DNA of 64,000 nt from Planctomycetota bacterium (GTDB lineage: Bacteria > Planctomycetota > Planctomycetia > Gemmatales > Gemmataceae): positions 41,869 through 105,868 of the forward strand of contig VGXS01000012.1 in NCBI GenBank assembly GCA_016873225.1, in the 5' to 3' direction. The notes beneath the pieces are model-generated. The model was not told the DNA's origin, made no database searches, and was given only the letters and a program-made list of their open reading frames with translations. The position numbers and the translations under genes are program-made. The first letter of the stretch is position 1; each line of letters begins with the position of its first letter. This document shows, piece after piece, positions 15,991 through 27,288 of this stretch.

Positions 15991-18501
15991 ATGCTTGCCG
16001 TGATCTTTTCGACCTGTCAGGTTCTGTGCTGGCAGGCGAATCCTGACGCCGCGAAGCCTCGCTTTCCAGGGCCCGTCGAAGGCGGATACCTGCTGCCCAA
16101 CGGCTGGACCGTGACCCCGGTCGGCCGGCAGGTTGAGCTTTCCGACTTGCCTCTCAACATCATCGTCGATGGCGGCCGGGCGTTTGTCGCCACCAGCGGA
16201 TTCAACCGCCACGCGCTCTCCATTGTCGACCTCGCATCGGCCAAGTTGACCGATGAAACCACCGTGAGGCAAAGCTGGTATGGCCTGGCGCGGGACGGCG
16301 CGACCGGGCGCATCTGGTGGGCCGGAGGCGGACACGGCCAACTGCATTCCTTCAGCATCAAGGATGGCAAGCTCAACCAGACCTCGGCCAAGGAAGGAAT
16401 CGGCATCACCGAGGGCATCCGCCTGCCGACGATCGATCCGACCGCCGGTTTCCGGAGCGGAATCCTTCTTGAAAAAGGCGCGAAGACCCTGGTCTCACTC
16501 GACATCAACAAGGGCCTCGCCCTGCGCGTTGACGCGGAAACGGGCAAGACGATCAGGACTTCGGCCATCGGCGGACGACCCTACGATGTCATCCCTTCGC
16601 CCAACGGCAAGCTTTTGATGGTTTCCGACTGGGCCGGCAAGCGGGTGCTCCTTCTCGACCCGGAAACCCTCGCGCAGGCGGGTTCCATCGCCGTTGGCGA
16701 CCACCCCAACCAGATGGTGGCCCATCCCAAGGACAACAGGGTTTTCGTGGCGTGCGCCAGCAGCAACAAGGTCTCGGTGATCGACGCCCTGAGAGGGATC
16801 GTCGTGGAGGAGATCCACACGGCTCTGTTCCCCAAGGCGCCCGAGGGTTCAACCCCGTGCGCCTTGGCGCTCGACCCGGCCGGCAAGACATTGTTCGTGG
16901 CCTGCGCCGACAACAACGCCGTCGCCGTGATCGACATCGAACCACGCGAGGACGGCAAGCCCGCCAGCGCCGTCAAGGGTTTCATTCCCACCGGTTGGTA
17001 TCCCACGGCGCTCGCCGTGACGCCCGATGGCCAACAACTCCTCGTGGGCGTCGGCAAGGGCAACCAGAGCAATCCCAATCCCCGTTACACCGAGGAGCAG
17101 AAGAAGGCGGCCGAGAAGGACGAGGTGCGTTCAGCCGCGCGGAGGCTGATGCCCTACCCCTACATCGGCACCACGCTTTCCGGCAGCCTCTCGATCATCG
17201 AGATGCCCGATGAAGCCAAGCTGAAGGAATACACGGCCCGGGTTTACCGCAATTGCCCCTACTCCGACTCGCAGTTGACGACGGCACCCAGCGCGCGAAA
17301 GACCGCCATTCCCACAAGGGTTGGCGACAAGTCTCCCATCGAGCATGTCATCTACATCATCAAGGAAAACCGCACCTATGACCAGGTGTTCAGCGACATC
17401 GAGCGCGGCAACCGCGATCCTTCCCTGCTCATGTTCGGCCGGAAGATCACGCCCAACCACCACAAGCTTGCCGAGGAATTCGTCCTGCTCGACAACCTGT
17501 ATTGCAACGGACAGGTCAGCCGCGACGGACACCCGTGGAGCACGGGTGCCTACCACACCGATTACATCGCCCGCGACTGGCACCTCACCTACTCGCGCCG
17601 CAAGGGTGTTGATGACGACGATGACGGCGACCTTTCGAATCCGCCTTCCGGCTATTTATGGGATGCCTGCAAGCGCGCCGGCCTCAGCTACCGCAGCTAT
17701 GGCGAATATGGCAAGCGGGTGAGCGAACCCGATGGCTCCTCCCGCATGGAAGGCCGCGTCCCCGGACTCATCGGCCACTTCTCGCCCAAGTTCGGACTTC
17801 TCCCCAAGGGTGCCGGCAAGCGCGCCGTGCGCGACACCGACAAGGTCGAAACCTTCCTTGAGGAGTTCCGCGAGTACGAGAAGAATGGCGACCTGCCCCG
17901 GTTCATCATCATGAGCCTCGGCGAGGACCACACCTCGGGCACCGCGCCCGGGGCCTTCACCCCCGAGGCCTGTGTCGCCAGCAACGACCTCGCCCTAGGA
18001 CGCCTGGTGGAAGCCGTGAGCAAGTCCAAGTACTGGGCGAAGACGGCCATTTTCGTGATCGAGGACGATGCCCAGAACGGCCCCGACCATGTCGACGCCC
18101 ACCGCACCATCGGACTGGTGGTCTCCCCCTACGCGAGGCGCAAGCATCTCGACAGCACCCAGTACGCCACGGTGAGCATGATCCGCACCATGGAACTCAT
18201 CCTCGGCCTGCCGCCGCTCAGCCAGTACGATGCCGCCGCCCGGCCGATGTTCGAATCGTTCACCGACCAGGCGGACACCGCCCCTTACGGCCACCTTCCG
18301 GCGGAAATCGACCTGGAAGCCAAGAACAAGGCCACGGCTTATGGCGCCGCCCGTTCTGCGAAAATGGACTTCAGCGAGTACGACCGCATCGACGACTTCG
18401 AGTTGAACGAGATCCTTTGGCGGCACATCAAGGGGGCCAACGCGCCTTTGCCCCCGGCGGTTCGCAGGGCCATCGCGTTTCGCTCGCAAGCCGTGCGGTA
18501 A
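15991..18501 (+). CDS. YncE-type beta-propeller fused to an alkaline-phosphatase-superfamily phosphoesterase
   Basis: An 836-residue exported protein with start MLAVIFSTCQVLCWQ (an in-frame GTG at 15979 is the alternative). Residues about 40-400 form a 40-residue-repeat propeller (GGRPYDVIPSPNGKLLMVSD, NQMVAHPKDNRVFVA, CALALDPAGKTLFVA). From residue 451, HVIYIIKENRTYDQVF starts a phosphoesterase/acid-phosphatase-like domain of the phospholipase C type. It continues with LLDNLYCNGQVSRDGHPWST, IIMSLGEDHT and VIEDDAQNGPDHVDAHRT, which look like metal-binding and active-site segments. The architecture is common in planctomycetes and acidobacteria. Substrate is unknown; a phosphodiester or phosphomonoester is likely. 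Confidence 0.88.
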   Translation: MLAVIFSTCQVLCWQANPDAAKPRFPGPVEGGYLLPNGWTVTPVGRQVELSDLPLNIIVDGGRAFVATSGFNRHALSIVDLASAKLTDETTVRQSWYGLARDGATGRIWWAGGGHGQLHSFSIKDGKLNQTSAKEGIGITEGIRLPTIDPTAGFRSGILLEKGAKTLVSLDINKGLALRVDAETGKTIRTSAIGGRPYDVIPSPNGKLLMVSDWAGKRVLLLDPETLAQAGSIAVGDHPNQMVAHPKDNRVFVACASSNKVSVIDALRGIVVEEIHTALFPKAPEGSTPCALALDPAGKTLFVACADNNAVAVIDIEPREDGKPASAVKGFIPTGWYPTALAVTPDGQQLLVGVGKGNQSNPNPRYTEEQKKAAEKDEVRSAARRLMPYPYIGTTLSGSLSIIEMPDEAKLKEYTARVYRNCPYSDSQLTTAPSARKTAIPTRVGDKSPIEHVIYIIKENRTYDQVFSDIERGNRDPSLLMFGRKITPNHHKLAEEFVLLDNLYCNGQVSRDGHPWSTGAYHTDYIARDWHLTYSRRKGVDDDDDGDLSNPPSGYLWDACKRAGLSYRSYGEYGKRVSEPDGSSRMEGRVPGLIGHFSPKFGLLPKGAGKRAVRDTDKVETFLEEFREYEKNGDLPRFIIMSLGEDHTSGTAPGAFTPEACVASNDLALGRLVEAVSKSKYWAKTAIFVIEDDAQNGPDHVDAHRTIGLVVSPYARRKHLDSTQYATVSMIRTMELILGLPPLSQYDAAARPMFESFTDQADTAPYGHLPAEIDLEAKNKATAYGAARSAKMDFSEYDRIDDFELNEILWRHIKGANAPLPPAVRRAIAFRSQAVR

Positions 18502-18599
18502 CCAGACCCAACCCCGGATCCTGAAGAGTCGGCTCTAGAGCCTTGGCGGAGCTGACTTACGCTGTTATTTCAGCCTTTCGACACCAGGATCCCGCCCGA

Positions 18600-20312
18600 T
18601 CACATTCCGAACGAGCCAAAGCAGCCATCCAACACCTGTTCCCGCCGCTTGCGCCAGTCGGTGGTTTTCCCCGGCTCGCGAACCAGGCCGGTTGAGATGC
18701 TGGCCGCGCCAAGAATACCCGCCAAAACCCAGGAGCCTGCCACGGGATTGGCATCCACGACGGAAGCGCCGGCCGGGTCATCGGGCAGCAGGTCGTCTGC
18801 CAAGGGCAACCAGAACTCGGGTTCGGTGGCAGGTTTCGAGACGGCCTTCGGGTCTCGTTGGTCTTCCGGAGCGGAAACCCCGTTGCCGGTTGTCGTGAAT
18901 GGCGCCAACGATTCATCATCGTGGCCTTGCCGATCGTCCCCGGCATCGATTGTATCCGCCACGCGATCGACGAACCTGCGCACGGAGGTCTGGCGGACAC
19001 ATGAGGTTGCCATTATCACTGGCATGTAGGAATCCTGGGTGATCGTTGTCACGACCATGCTCGCGGCCGGTATCTGAGCCATTTCAGCGGACATCCGCCC
19101 TCCAAGGGCGGCTTGGCTGGAAGGCGTTTCAAGGGCGCGGGCCAGCATCGGTTCCGCGAGCGATGTCACGGCCGGTTCATGCCCGGAAAGGTCAGACCCA
19201 TCCGCCATGCTTTCCATGCCGGAGAAGGCCACCATGTCGGCCAATCCGCGAAACATGAAACTGAAGAATCCGCCCAGCATGGAGAAGGCGTCGGAAGGAA
19301 TGCCCGGAAACTCGGCGATGTCCGACCATTGTCCGGAAAAAAGCGACGCGACCGGATCAGGTTGTATCAAATCCGGCTGAACCCCATCAATCTCCGCATC
19401 GCCATCCAATGCCAACCCTGTTTCGCCATCCAGCCGGAAGGTGGTCAACATGCCGCCGGAAGCAAAGGAGACATGAATCAGCCCCGATTCACCATCGGCC
19501 CAACCCCAATAAAAGACCGATTCAGGGTCGGGAAAAAGAATGTCCTGTCCATCGAGGTCATCCAGTGAGATCCCGCCGGGGGCCCCCACCATGGTGAATG
19601 CGCGGATTTCATCGGAGGCCTCGACATACAAGGTGGCGGAGTTTCCGCCCGGCGCCACGGCAAAAATATATTCCGTTTCGCCCGAATAAACCCCCAAGGC
19701 CGGCTTTTCACCCGATTGGATTCCTGAAACTCCGGCTAAATCAGAAATCCCGGAGATCATAGGCGGTGCTATGGCGCAACCGGCATCCACGCTGAAAGCG
19801 CCCAAGCCATCAGGCTGGGTTCCCGCGATCATCGGGTCAGAATCAATCGCCAGGCCGGTGGCGGCATCCGCCCGAAAGGCCAGGCTTGATCCCGGTCCTG
19901 AAACGGAGATCGCCAATTCCCCCGATTCAGCCAACGACATGGCATAGCAACCATCACCGGTTTCAGGAAAACCGATCGGAAGCCCCTCGAAATCGCTTAA
20001 CTCCAATAGGCCCGGCAAGGCGACCGCGGCGCCATCCACGGTGTTGATCGTGTACAGGCGCGCGGAGTTTCGGGCCTCCGCGACAAGCAGGGTGGCGACC
20101 CCGCCCTGCGCGGGACCGGCCACGGCCAACGGTATCCCGCCTTCCGGCAGGCCTGAAATCGCGATCAGCGACTCCGGGAGTTCGGGCGACTCGGACTCAC
20201 GGCATCCCAAAAGAAAGGGGGCGTCGGCCTCGATGGGTGGAACCAGGAACAGGGAAACTGCGGGAAGCGCGCGCGACTCCAATGATTCAAGCAGGAAAGC
20301 TTGGCGCGGCAT
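18600..20312 (-). CDS. exported planctomycete protein with LESLESR motif, unknown function
   Basis: A 570-residue acidic protein that I do not recognise beyond its N-terminus. Residues 8-18 read LESLESRALPA, the planctomycete export-associated motif, directly after MPRQAFL. The middle contains at least three related blocks with LxDxxGLPIGFPE / LDDLDGQDILFPDPE and GLAIDSDPMIAGTQPDG / GLALDGDAEIDGVQPD, so it is repeat-built. Near the C-terminus VAGSWVLAGILGAASISTGL is a likely membrane anchor, followed by a basic tail (RKRREQ). It lies convergent with the phosphoesterase gene. Surface attachment through the C-terminal helix is inferred. Confidence 0.72.
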   Translation of the reverse strand: MPRQAFLLESLESRALPAVSLFLVPPIEADAPFLLGCRESESPELPESLIAISGLPEGGIPLAVAGPAQGGVATLLVAEARNSARLYTINTVDGAAVALPGLLELSDFEGLPIGFPETGDGCYAMSLAESGELAISVSGPGSSLAFRADAATGLAIDSDPMIAGTQPDGLGAFSVDAGCAIAPPMISGISDLAGVSGIQSGEKPALGVYSGETEYIFAVAPGGNSATLYVEASDEIRAFTMVGAPGGISLDDLDGQDILFPDPESVFYWGWADGESGLIHVSFASGGMLTTFRLDGETGLALDGDAEIDGVQPDLIQPDPVASLFSGQWSDIAEFPGIPSDAFSMLGGFFSFMFRGLADMVAFSGMESMADGSDLSGHEPAVTSLAEPMLARALETPSSQAALGGRMSAEMAQIPAASMVVTTITQDSYMPVIMATSCVRQTSVRRFVDRVADTIDAGDDRQGHDDESLAPFTTTGNGVSAPEDQRDPKAVSKPATEPEFWLPLADDLLPDDPAGASVVDANPVAGSWVLAGILGAASISTGLVREPGKTTDWRKRREQVLDGCFGSFGM

Positions 20313-20499
20313 GGCCTTCTCCCATGAAAACCGATTTCTCTTTCATGAATCGGTGCATCAGGGAGGGCGACCTTAGCTGGAACTTGAGGAAATCAGCAAA
20401 GAAGCTGTTTTTTTCGCTGACGGACACTGGAAAAACCATTACTTGGAAAATATAGGAGTTATGCGCAAGAAGAAACGGCGCCAGAATCATTTCAAATAG

Positions 20500-20540
20500 A
20501 AGCCAAGAGGCCGGGAGTTGATCTCCCGGCCCCTTGGCTT
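20500..20540 (-). terminator. terminator hairpin after dnaK
   Basis: AAGCCAAG at 20500-20507 pairs with CTTGGCTT at 20533-20540. The inner GGCCGGGAG and CTCCCGGCC extend this to a long GC-rich stem around a TTGAT loop. It lies 19 bases beyond the dnaK stop (20559). The minus-strand continuation is CTATTTG, only weakly U-rich. A second small stem, CTTCGC with GCGAAG, sits between it and the stop codon. Confidence 0.65.
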
Positions 20541-20558
20541 GCTTCGCTGGAAGCGAAG

Positions 20559-22493
20559 TTATTTTTTCACTTCGTACTCGGCGTCGATCACATCGTCGGC
20601 TCGCGCTCCGGCACCGGGCGCGGCGCCGGACGGCCCCGCCTGCCCGGCACCCATTTGGGAAGCCGCGGCCATCGCCTGCTGCAAGTCCTGGGTGGCGCGC
20701 TTGATGGCCGCCACATCGTCGCCCTTGATCGCCTCGCGGGCCTTTTGGGCCGCGAGTTCAAGGGGCTTGCCATGGTCGCCCAGCTTGTCGCCGTTTTCCT
20801 TGAGGAATTTGTCAACGCGGTGGGCCGCGTTGTCGGCCTCGTTGCGGGCGTCGATCAGTTCGAGCTTGCGCTTCTCGTCGGCGGAGTGGGCCTCCGCGTC
20901 CTTGCGCATCTTTTCGACCTCATCCGTGGAGAGGCCGGAGGAACCCTTGATCTCCACATGCGCCTGCTTCCCGGTGCCGAGATCCTTGGCCGTCACCTTC
21001 AGGATGCCATTGGCGTCAAGCGAGAAGGTCACCTCGATCTGGGGCTCGCCACGAGCGGCGGGCGGAATCCCCTCGAGGTTGAACTCACCCAGCTTGCGGT
21101 TCGAGGGACTGGCCGCGATCTCGCTTTCCCCCTGGAAAACTGAAATGGTCACGGCTGTTTGGCCATCGGCCGCCGTCGAGAAGACCTGCTTCCTTTCCGT
21201 GGGGATCGAGGAGTTGCGCTCGATGAGACGGGTGAGCCGACCGCCAAGCGTCTCAATGCCCATGGAGAGCGGCGTGACATCGACGAGCAGGACATCCGAC
21301 TTGCTGCCAAGGAGCAGTTGGGCTCCCTGGATGGCGGCGCCCACGGCGACCACCTCGTCGGGATTCACGCCTCGGTGCCCCTCCTTGCCGAAGACCTCCT
21401 TGACGAGTTGCTGGATCCTCGGCATGCGGGTCATGCCGCCGACCATGACGATCTGGTCGATCTCGCCGGGCTTGAGCTTCGCGTCGGCAAGGGCCTTCAT
21501 CACCGGAACCTTGCAGCGCTCGAAGAGGGGCTCGCAGAGCCGCTCAAGCTGGGAACGGGTCAGCGTCATTTGCAAGTGCTTGGGACCCGAGGCGTCCGCC
21601 GTGATGAACGGAAGGTTGATGTCGGTGGAAGGCTGCTGGCTCAGGTCCTTCTTGGCCCTCTCGGCGGCTTCCTTGAGTCGCTGGAGAGCCATCTGGTCCT
21701 TCCGCAGGTCGATGCCGTTGGACTTCTTGAAGTCCTCGGCGATGTGGTCGATCACCACCTGGTCGAAGTCGTCGCCACCCAAGTGGGTGTCGCCGTTGGT
21801 GGATTCGACCTTGAACACCCCGTCACCCACATCAAGGATCGAGATGTCGAAGGTGCCGCCTCCGAGGTCGAACACGGCGATTTTCTCGTTGGCCTTGCGG
21901 TCCATGCCATAGGCGAGGCTTGCCGCCGTCGGCTCGTTGATGATTCGCATCCGCTGCTTGGTCTTCTTGCCGGTCTTGGGATCCTCGATGTCCCATTCCG
22001 TGTCGAAGCCCGCGATCTGGGCGGCCTCGATGGTCGCCTGCCTCTGCGCGTCGTTGAAGTAGGCGGGAACCGTGATCACGGCCTTGCGGACCGTGTGGCC
22101 CAGGTAGGCCTCGGCCGACTCCTTGAGCTTCCTCAGGATCATCGCCGAGACTTCCGGGGGGGTGTAGGTCTTGCCATCGATGTCCACCTTGGCCGGATCG
22201 TCACCGCTGCCGACGATCTTGTAGGGAACGAACTTCTCCTCGCCCTCAACCTCCTTGCGTCGGCGGCCCATGAACCTCTTGATGCTGTAGAGGGTCCGTC
22301 GCGGATTCGTGACGGCCTGGCGCTTGGCCTGGTCGCCCACGAGCCTTTCTCCCTTGTCGGTGAAGGCCACCACGCTGGGCGTGATGCGGTTGCCTTCCTG
22401 GTTGGCGATAACCTTGACCTCGCCTCCTTCCATCACGGCAACCACGGAGTTGGTGGTTCCCAGGTCGATGCCGATGATTTTTTCCTCTGCCAT
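20559..22493 (-). CDS. dnaK: chaperone protein DnaK (Hsp70)
   Basis: A 644-residue Hsp70. It has [13 protein letters not shown] at the N-terminus, [28 protein letters not shown]-type (here [12 protein letters not shown]) and VGGMTRMP in the ATPase domain. These are followed by the substrate domain ([14 protein letters not shown]) and a lid ending in a Gly/Pro/Ala-rich tail. The C-terminal [12 protein letters not shown] is the conserved EEVD-like bacterial terminus. DnaK folds proteins with DnaJ and GrpE, but neither partner is adjacent, so it is a stand-alone locus. Three copies of a palindromic motif lie about 200-260 bases upstream. Confidence 0.97.
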   Translation of the reverse strand: MAEEKIIGIDLGTTNSVVAVMEGGEVKVIANQEGNRITPSVVAFTDKGERLVGDQAKRQAVTNPRRTLYSIKRFMGRRRKEVEGEEKFVPYKIVGSGDDPAKVDIDGKTYTPPEVSAMILRKLKESAEAYLGHTVRKAVITVPAYFNDAQRQATIEAAQIAGFDTEWDIEDPKTGKKTKQRMRIINEPTAASLAYGMDRKANEKIAVFDLGGGTFDISILDVGDGVFKVESTNGDTHLGGDDFDQVVIDHIAEDFKKSNGIDLRKDQMALQRLKEAAERAKKDLSQQPSTDINLPFITADASGPKHLQMTLTRSQLERLCEPLFERCKVPVMKALADAKLKPGEIDQIVMVGGMTRMPRIQQLVKEVFGKEGHRGVNPDEVVAVGAAIQGAQLLLGSKSDVLLVDVTPLSMGIETLGGRLTRLIERNSSIPTERKQVFSTAADGQTAVTISVFQGESEIAASPSNRKLGEFNLEGIPPAARGEPQIEVTFSLDANGILKVTAKDLGTGKQAHVEIKGSSGLSTDEVEKMRKDAEAHSADEKRKLELIDARNEADNAAHRVDKFLKENGDKLGDHGKPLELAAQKAREAIKGDDVAAIKRATQDLQQAMAAASQMGAGQAGPSGAAPGAGARADDVIDAEYEVKK

Positions 22494-22698
22494 GATCCAC
22501 TTCCATTTCTGCCACCATGCCGGTGGCGTTTGGGTATCTGATCGTGCCCCTTGGTGATCCTCAGGCTACTGGCCACGCATTGCAGCAATCGTCATGCCAG
22601 ACGAGCCAGCGCCATGCCCAATTCAACCCAAGGCTCATTAAGAAATAGACTTACGACGATTGAAATAAATGGATAGATTCATGAGATCAGAATAAGGC

Positions 22699-22754
22699 GC
22701 CAAAATGGCAGCGAGCCCAAAATGGCGTCTTTTCGGCCGGTTGCCATTCTGGCA
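22699..22754 (-). promoter_or_regulatory. three TGCCA/TGGCA-type palindromes upstream of dnaK
   Basis: GCCAAAATGGC lies at 22699-22709, CCAAAATGG at 22717-22725 with matching C flanks, and TGCCATTCTGGCA at 22742-22754. All have CCA, a three-base spacer and TGG; the last has perfect five-base half-sites. They occupy the beginning of the 266-base gap between the aminotransferase stop and dnaK. The sites do not match CIRCE (TTAGCACTC-N9-GAGTGCTAA). They may be operators for a heat-shock regulator. The regulator is unknown, and the distance to the dnaK start is long for a simple promoter. Confidence 0.5.
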
Positions 22755-22759
22755 GCCAC

Positions 22760-23644
22760 TTAGATGGCCGCGGAATCCGCCGCCTCATCGCTTGCCAGCC
22801 AATCGGCCAGATGGGCCGAAAACGCCTCCTGCAAGGCCCGTGTCACGGGCCCGGGAACACCGTCATGCACGGGGTTCGCGTCCACCCTCACAATGGGCAG
22901 AATCTCCGCGGAGGTGCTCGTGAGGAACATCTCGCGGCACCTTGGCAATTCCTCAACCCGTAGCGGGCGCTGCCTGACGGGGATATTCCTCGACGCGGCC
23001 AACTCCAGGATCAGCTCACGCGTGATTCCGGGCAGGATCCGGGGCCCTTGGGGATGGGTGATGACGGCGCCGTCCATCACGGCGAAGAAACTCGAGTGGC
23101 CGCATTCAGTCACCGTGCCGTCGTCCTTGTGCAGCAGCGTCTCATGGTTGCCGGCTTCCTTGGCCGCCTGCACGGCAAGGCAATTGCCAAGCAGGTTGAG
23201 CGATTTGATGTCGCAACGCCCCCACCTGATGTCCGGATGGCGCGACACCCCGACGCCGGCGGCGCGCTTGGGGGCGTACGGGTCGGCGAACGGCGAGACA
23301 TAAAAGAGTTCGCAAGGCCTCGGATGATCGGGAAACGCGTGGGCCCTCGGCGCGGCGCCGCGGGTGACCTGAATGTAGACCGTGGCCTCAAGATGGCCGG
23401 AATGGTTGACCAGTTCCTGCACCCGGCGCGGCAGGGTGGCCGCCTGGTCATGCCTGATGCCAAGCTCATGGAGACTGCGCGTCAGCCTCCGGAAATGGCC
23501 GTCGGCCAGGTGCAGCCGACCCCGGTAGACGCGTAGGAACTCGTAAACCCCGTCGCCAAAAAGGTAGCCGCGGTCCGTCACGGGCACGCGGGCCTCCGAA
23601 AGCGGCATGATCGATCCGTCAAGGCTGGCCGGTATGTCGCTCAT
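22760..23644 (-). CDS. class IV aminotransferase, D-amino acid aminotransferase-like
   Basis: A 294-residue PLP enzyme of fold type IV. RGYLFGDGVYEFLRVYRGRL, CDIKSLNLLGN (catalytic PLP lysine) and VTECGHSSFFAV match D-alanine transaminases more closely than branched-chain enzymes. Start 23644 (MSDIPASLDG) overlaps the histidine kinase stop by four bases (ATGA), so the two are translationally coupled. A D-alanine/D-glutamate role would link it to cell-wall or D-amino acid metabolism. The choice between D-amino acid and branched-chain or aminodeoxychorismate-lyase activity is by motif impression only. Confidence 0.83.
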   Translation of the reverse strand: MSDIPASLDGSIMPLSEARVPVTDRGYLFGDGVYEFLRVYRGRLHLADGHFRRLTRSLHELGIRHDQAATLPRRVQELVNHSGHLEATVYIQVTRGAAPRAHAFPDHPRPCELFYVSPFADPYAPKRAAGVGVSRHPDIRWGRCDIKSLNLLGNCLAVQAAKEAGNHETLLHKDDGTVTECGHSSFFAVMDGAVITHPQGPRILPGITRELILELAASRNIPVRQRPLRVEELPRCREMFLTSTSAEILPIVRVDANPVHDGVPGPVTRALQEAFSAHLADWLASDEAADSAAI

Positions 23645-24387
23645 GTCAGCGGCGCCTCGGAGGCCACCGGCTCGACCTCGGCCGGGCCGGACTTGGGAAT
23701 CACGGGCGGACGGATCGGAAGCCTCATGGTGAAGCATGTGCCCCTGCCCGGCTGGCTCTGCGCGCTGAGCGATCCGCCATGGGCCTCGAGAACCTTGCGG
23801 GCCGTTGGCAACCCGAGCCCGCTACCGCCCGGCTTGGTGGAGAAGAATGGCTTGAAGAGGTTTTCCATCGCCTCGGGAGGAATGCCGGCCCCGGTGTCGA
23901 TCACATGCAACACCAGCCAGGGCCCCTCGGCCGCCGCCAGCAGGGTGAGTTCGCCGCCGCCGGGCATGGCCTGCTGGGCGTTGAGCATCAGGTTCAGCAA
24001 GGCCTGCTTCATCAGGTCGGGGTCGAGGTGGACGGGAGGCATGTCCGCCGGCAGGAAGACATTCACCCTCACATTCGAGGAGCGCGCCATCGGCTCGAAA
24101 AAATCAACGAGTTCCTCAAGAACCTTGCGGAGGTCATACGGCCTCAGCGCCAAGTCCTTCACACGCGTGAAGCGGAGGAAATCGTTGGAAACCTCGACCA
24201 GCCTGGAACATTCATTCTGCAGTCGGGTCACCCGCTCGAGCGCCCGCCTTTCGCGCGGCGACTGCGGAGACTCGAAATCCTCGGCGAGCAACTGGAGGTT
24301 GAGCCCGAGGGTGGACAGATGATTCTTGATTTCGTGGATGAAAACGCCGGCGGTCTCGGCGAGTTCCGTGTAATGGTTGGTGAGCAT
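23641..24387 (-). CDS. soluble sensor histidine kinase
   Basis: A compact 248-residue histidine kinase without membrane segments or a recognisable sensor domain. The phosphoacceptor box is VFIHEIKNHLSTL near residue 18. The N box LLNLMLNAQQAM, the G1 box DTGAGIPPEAM, the F box LFKPFFSTK and the G2 box GGSGLGL are all present. Its H box comes almost at the N-terminus, resembling NtrB-like output modules stripped of PAS. No response regulator is adjacent. The stop overlaps the aminotransferase start by four bases, so expression is linked to that enzyme. Signal and partner are unknown. Confidence 0.9.
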   Translation of the reverse strand: MLTNHYTELAETAGVFIHEIKNHLSTLGLNLQLLAEDFESPQSPRERRALERVTRLQNECSRLVEVSNDFLRFTRVKDLALRPYDLRKVLEELVDFFEPMARSSNVRVNVFLPADMPPVHLDPDLMKQALLNLMLNAQQAMPGGGELTLLAAAEGPWLVLHVIDTGAGIPPEAMENLFKPFFSTKPGGSGLGLPTARKVLEAHGGSLSAQSQPGRGTCFTMRLPIRPPVIPKSGPAEVEPVASEAPLT

Positions 24388-24458
24388 GGGCCCGTCCCCG
24401 GAACAGGAACGCGCCGGGAGGGCGAGGCATCCCGGCGCACCATGGATTGTAAGGGGGC

Positions 24459-26690
<2,232 letters not shown>

Positions 26691-26883
26691 GATCTCGATT
26701 TCCTGTGTCTTTCATTGGACCGACCCCGCTGGGATCGGTGCGTTCCTGGGGTCAAGGCGCGCGATAAGTTTTTGGGGGAGAACCTCGGGGCCTTGGGCCG
26801 CCGCGGTCGTGTCGAGGTGAGGCGAATCGCCGAACCAGACTTCCCAAGGAATGGAACCGACCATTCCCAGCCACGCGCCAGTA

Positions 26884-26910
26884 AACAGAAAACCCCGGGC
26901 GGGCCCGGAG
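26884..26910 (-). terminator. rho-independent terminator after rpsO
   Basis: On the minus strand CTCCGGGC is followed by CC and GCCCGGGG, then TTTTCTGTTT. The hairpin begins ten bases after the rpsO stop (26920-26922). It should separate rpsO from pnp or act as a partial terminator between them. Confidence 0.8.
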
Positions 26911-26919
26911 TCTTGTTCG

Positions 26920-27189
26920 TTACTTGCGGAGGCCCAAGCGGGCGATCACCGCGGCGTACCGCGCGTGGTGCTTGTTGCGGAGATAGCCCAGAAGCGACGA
27001 TCGCTTGCTGACCATCTTGAGAAGTCCCCGCCGGCTGGCGTGGTCCTTGGCGTGGGTTTTCATGTGACCGTGAAGGTCGTTGATGCGCTCGGTCAGGAGC
27101 GCGATTTGAACTTCGGGAGAGCCGGTATCCTGCTCCTCTTTGCGGAACGATTGGATGATTTCGGTCTTCCGCTCCTTCGTGACTGCCAT
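26920..27189 (-). CDS. rpsO: 30S ribosomal protein S15
   Basis: A protein of 89 residues, the standard S15 length. It contains [22 protein letters not shown], then [25 protein letters not shown], the 16S rRNA-binding helices. It is followed by a rho-independent terminator and by pnp. The 5' leader on the minus strand can pair CCCGC with GCGGG around 27206-27224, which might serve autoregulation as in other S15 leaders. That is speculative. Confidence 0.98.
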   Translation of the reverse strand: MAVTKERKTEIIQSFRKEEQDTGSPEVQIALLTERINDLHGHMKTHAKDHASRRGLLKMVSKRSSLLGYLRNKHHARYAAVIARLGLRK

Positions 27190-27288
27190 CGTTTCCTCAC
27201 CTGATCCCGCGACTTGTGGCGGGGTTCACATTCTTGCCACTTTTTTCCAAGTTTGAATGATAGCAGGCCGCCACGGCCATGCAAGCCT

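Noticed and set aside
18514-18600. GGATCCTG/CAGGATCC and GGCTCTAGAGCC as a bidirectional terminator between convergent genes
   Set aside because: The arms are far apart and no U-run follows either stem.
20518-22541. Long open frames opposite dnaK
   Set aside because: DnaK motifs are unambiguous on the minus strand; the plus-strand products are composition artefacts.
27190-27240. S15 autoregulatory leader
   Set aside because: A five-pair stem exists but it is too short and generic to annotate as a feature.
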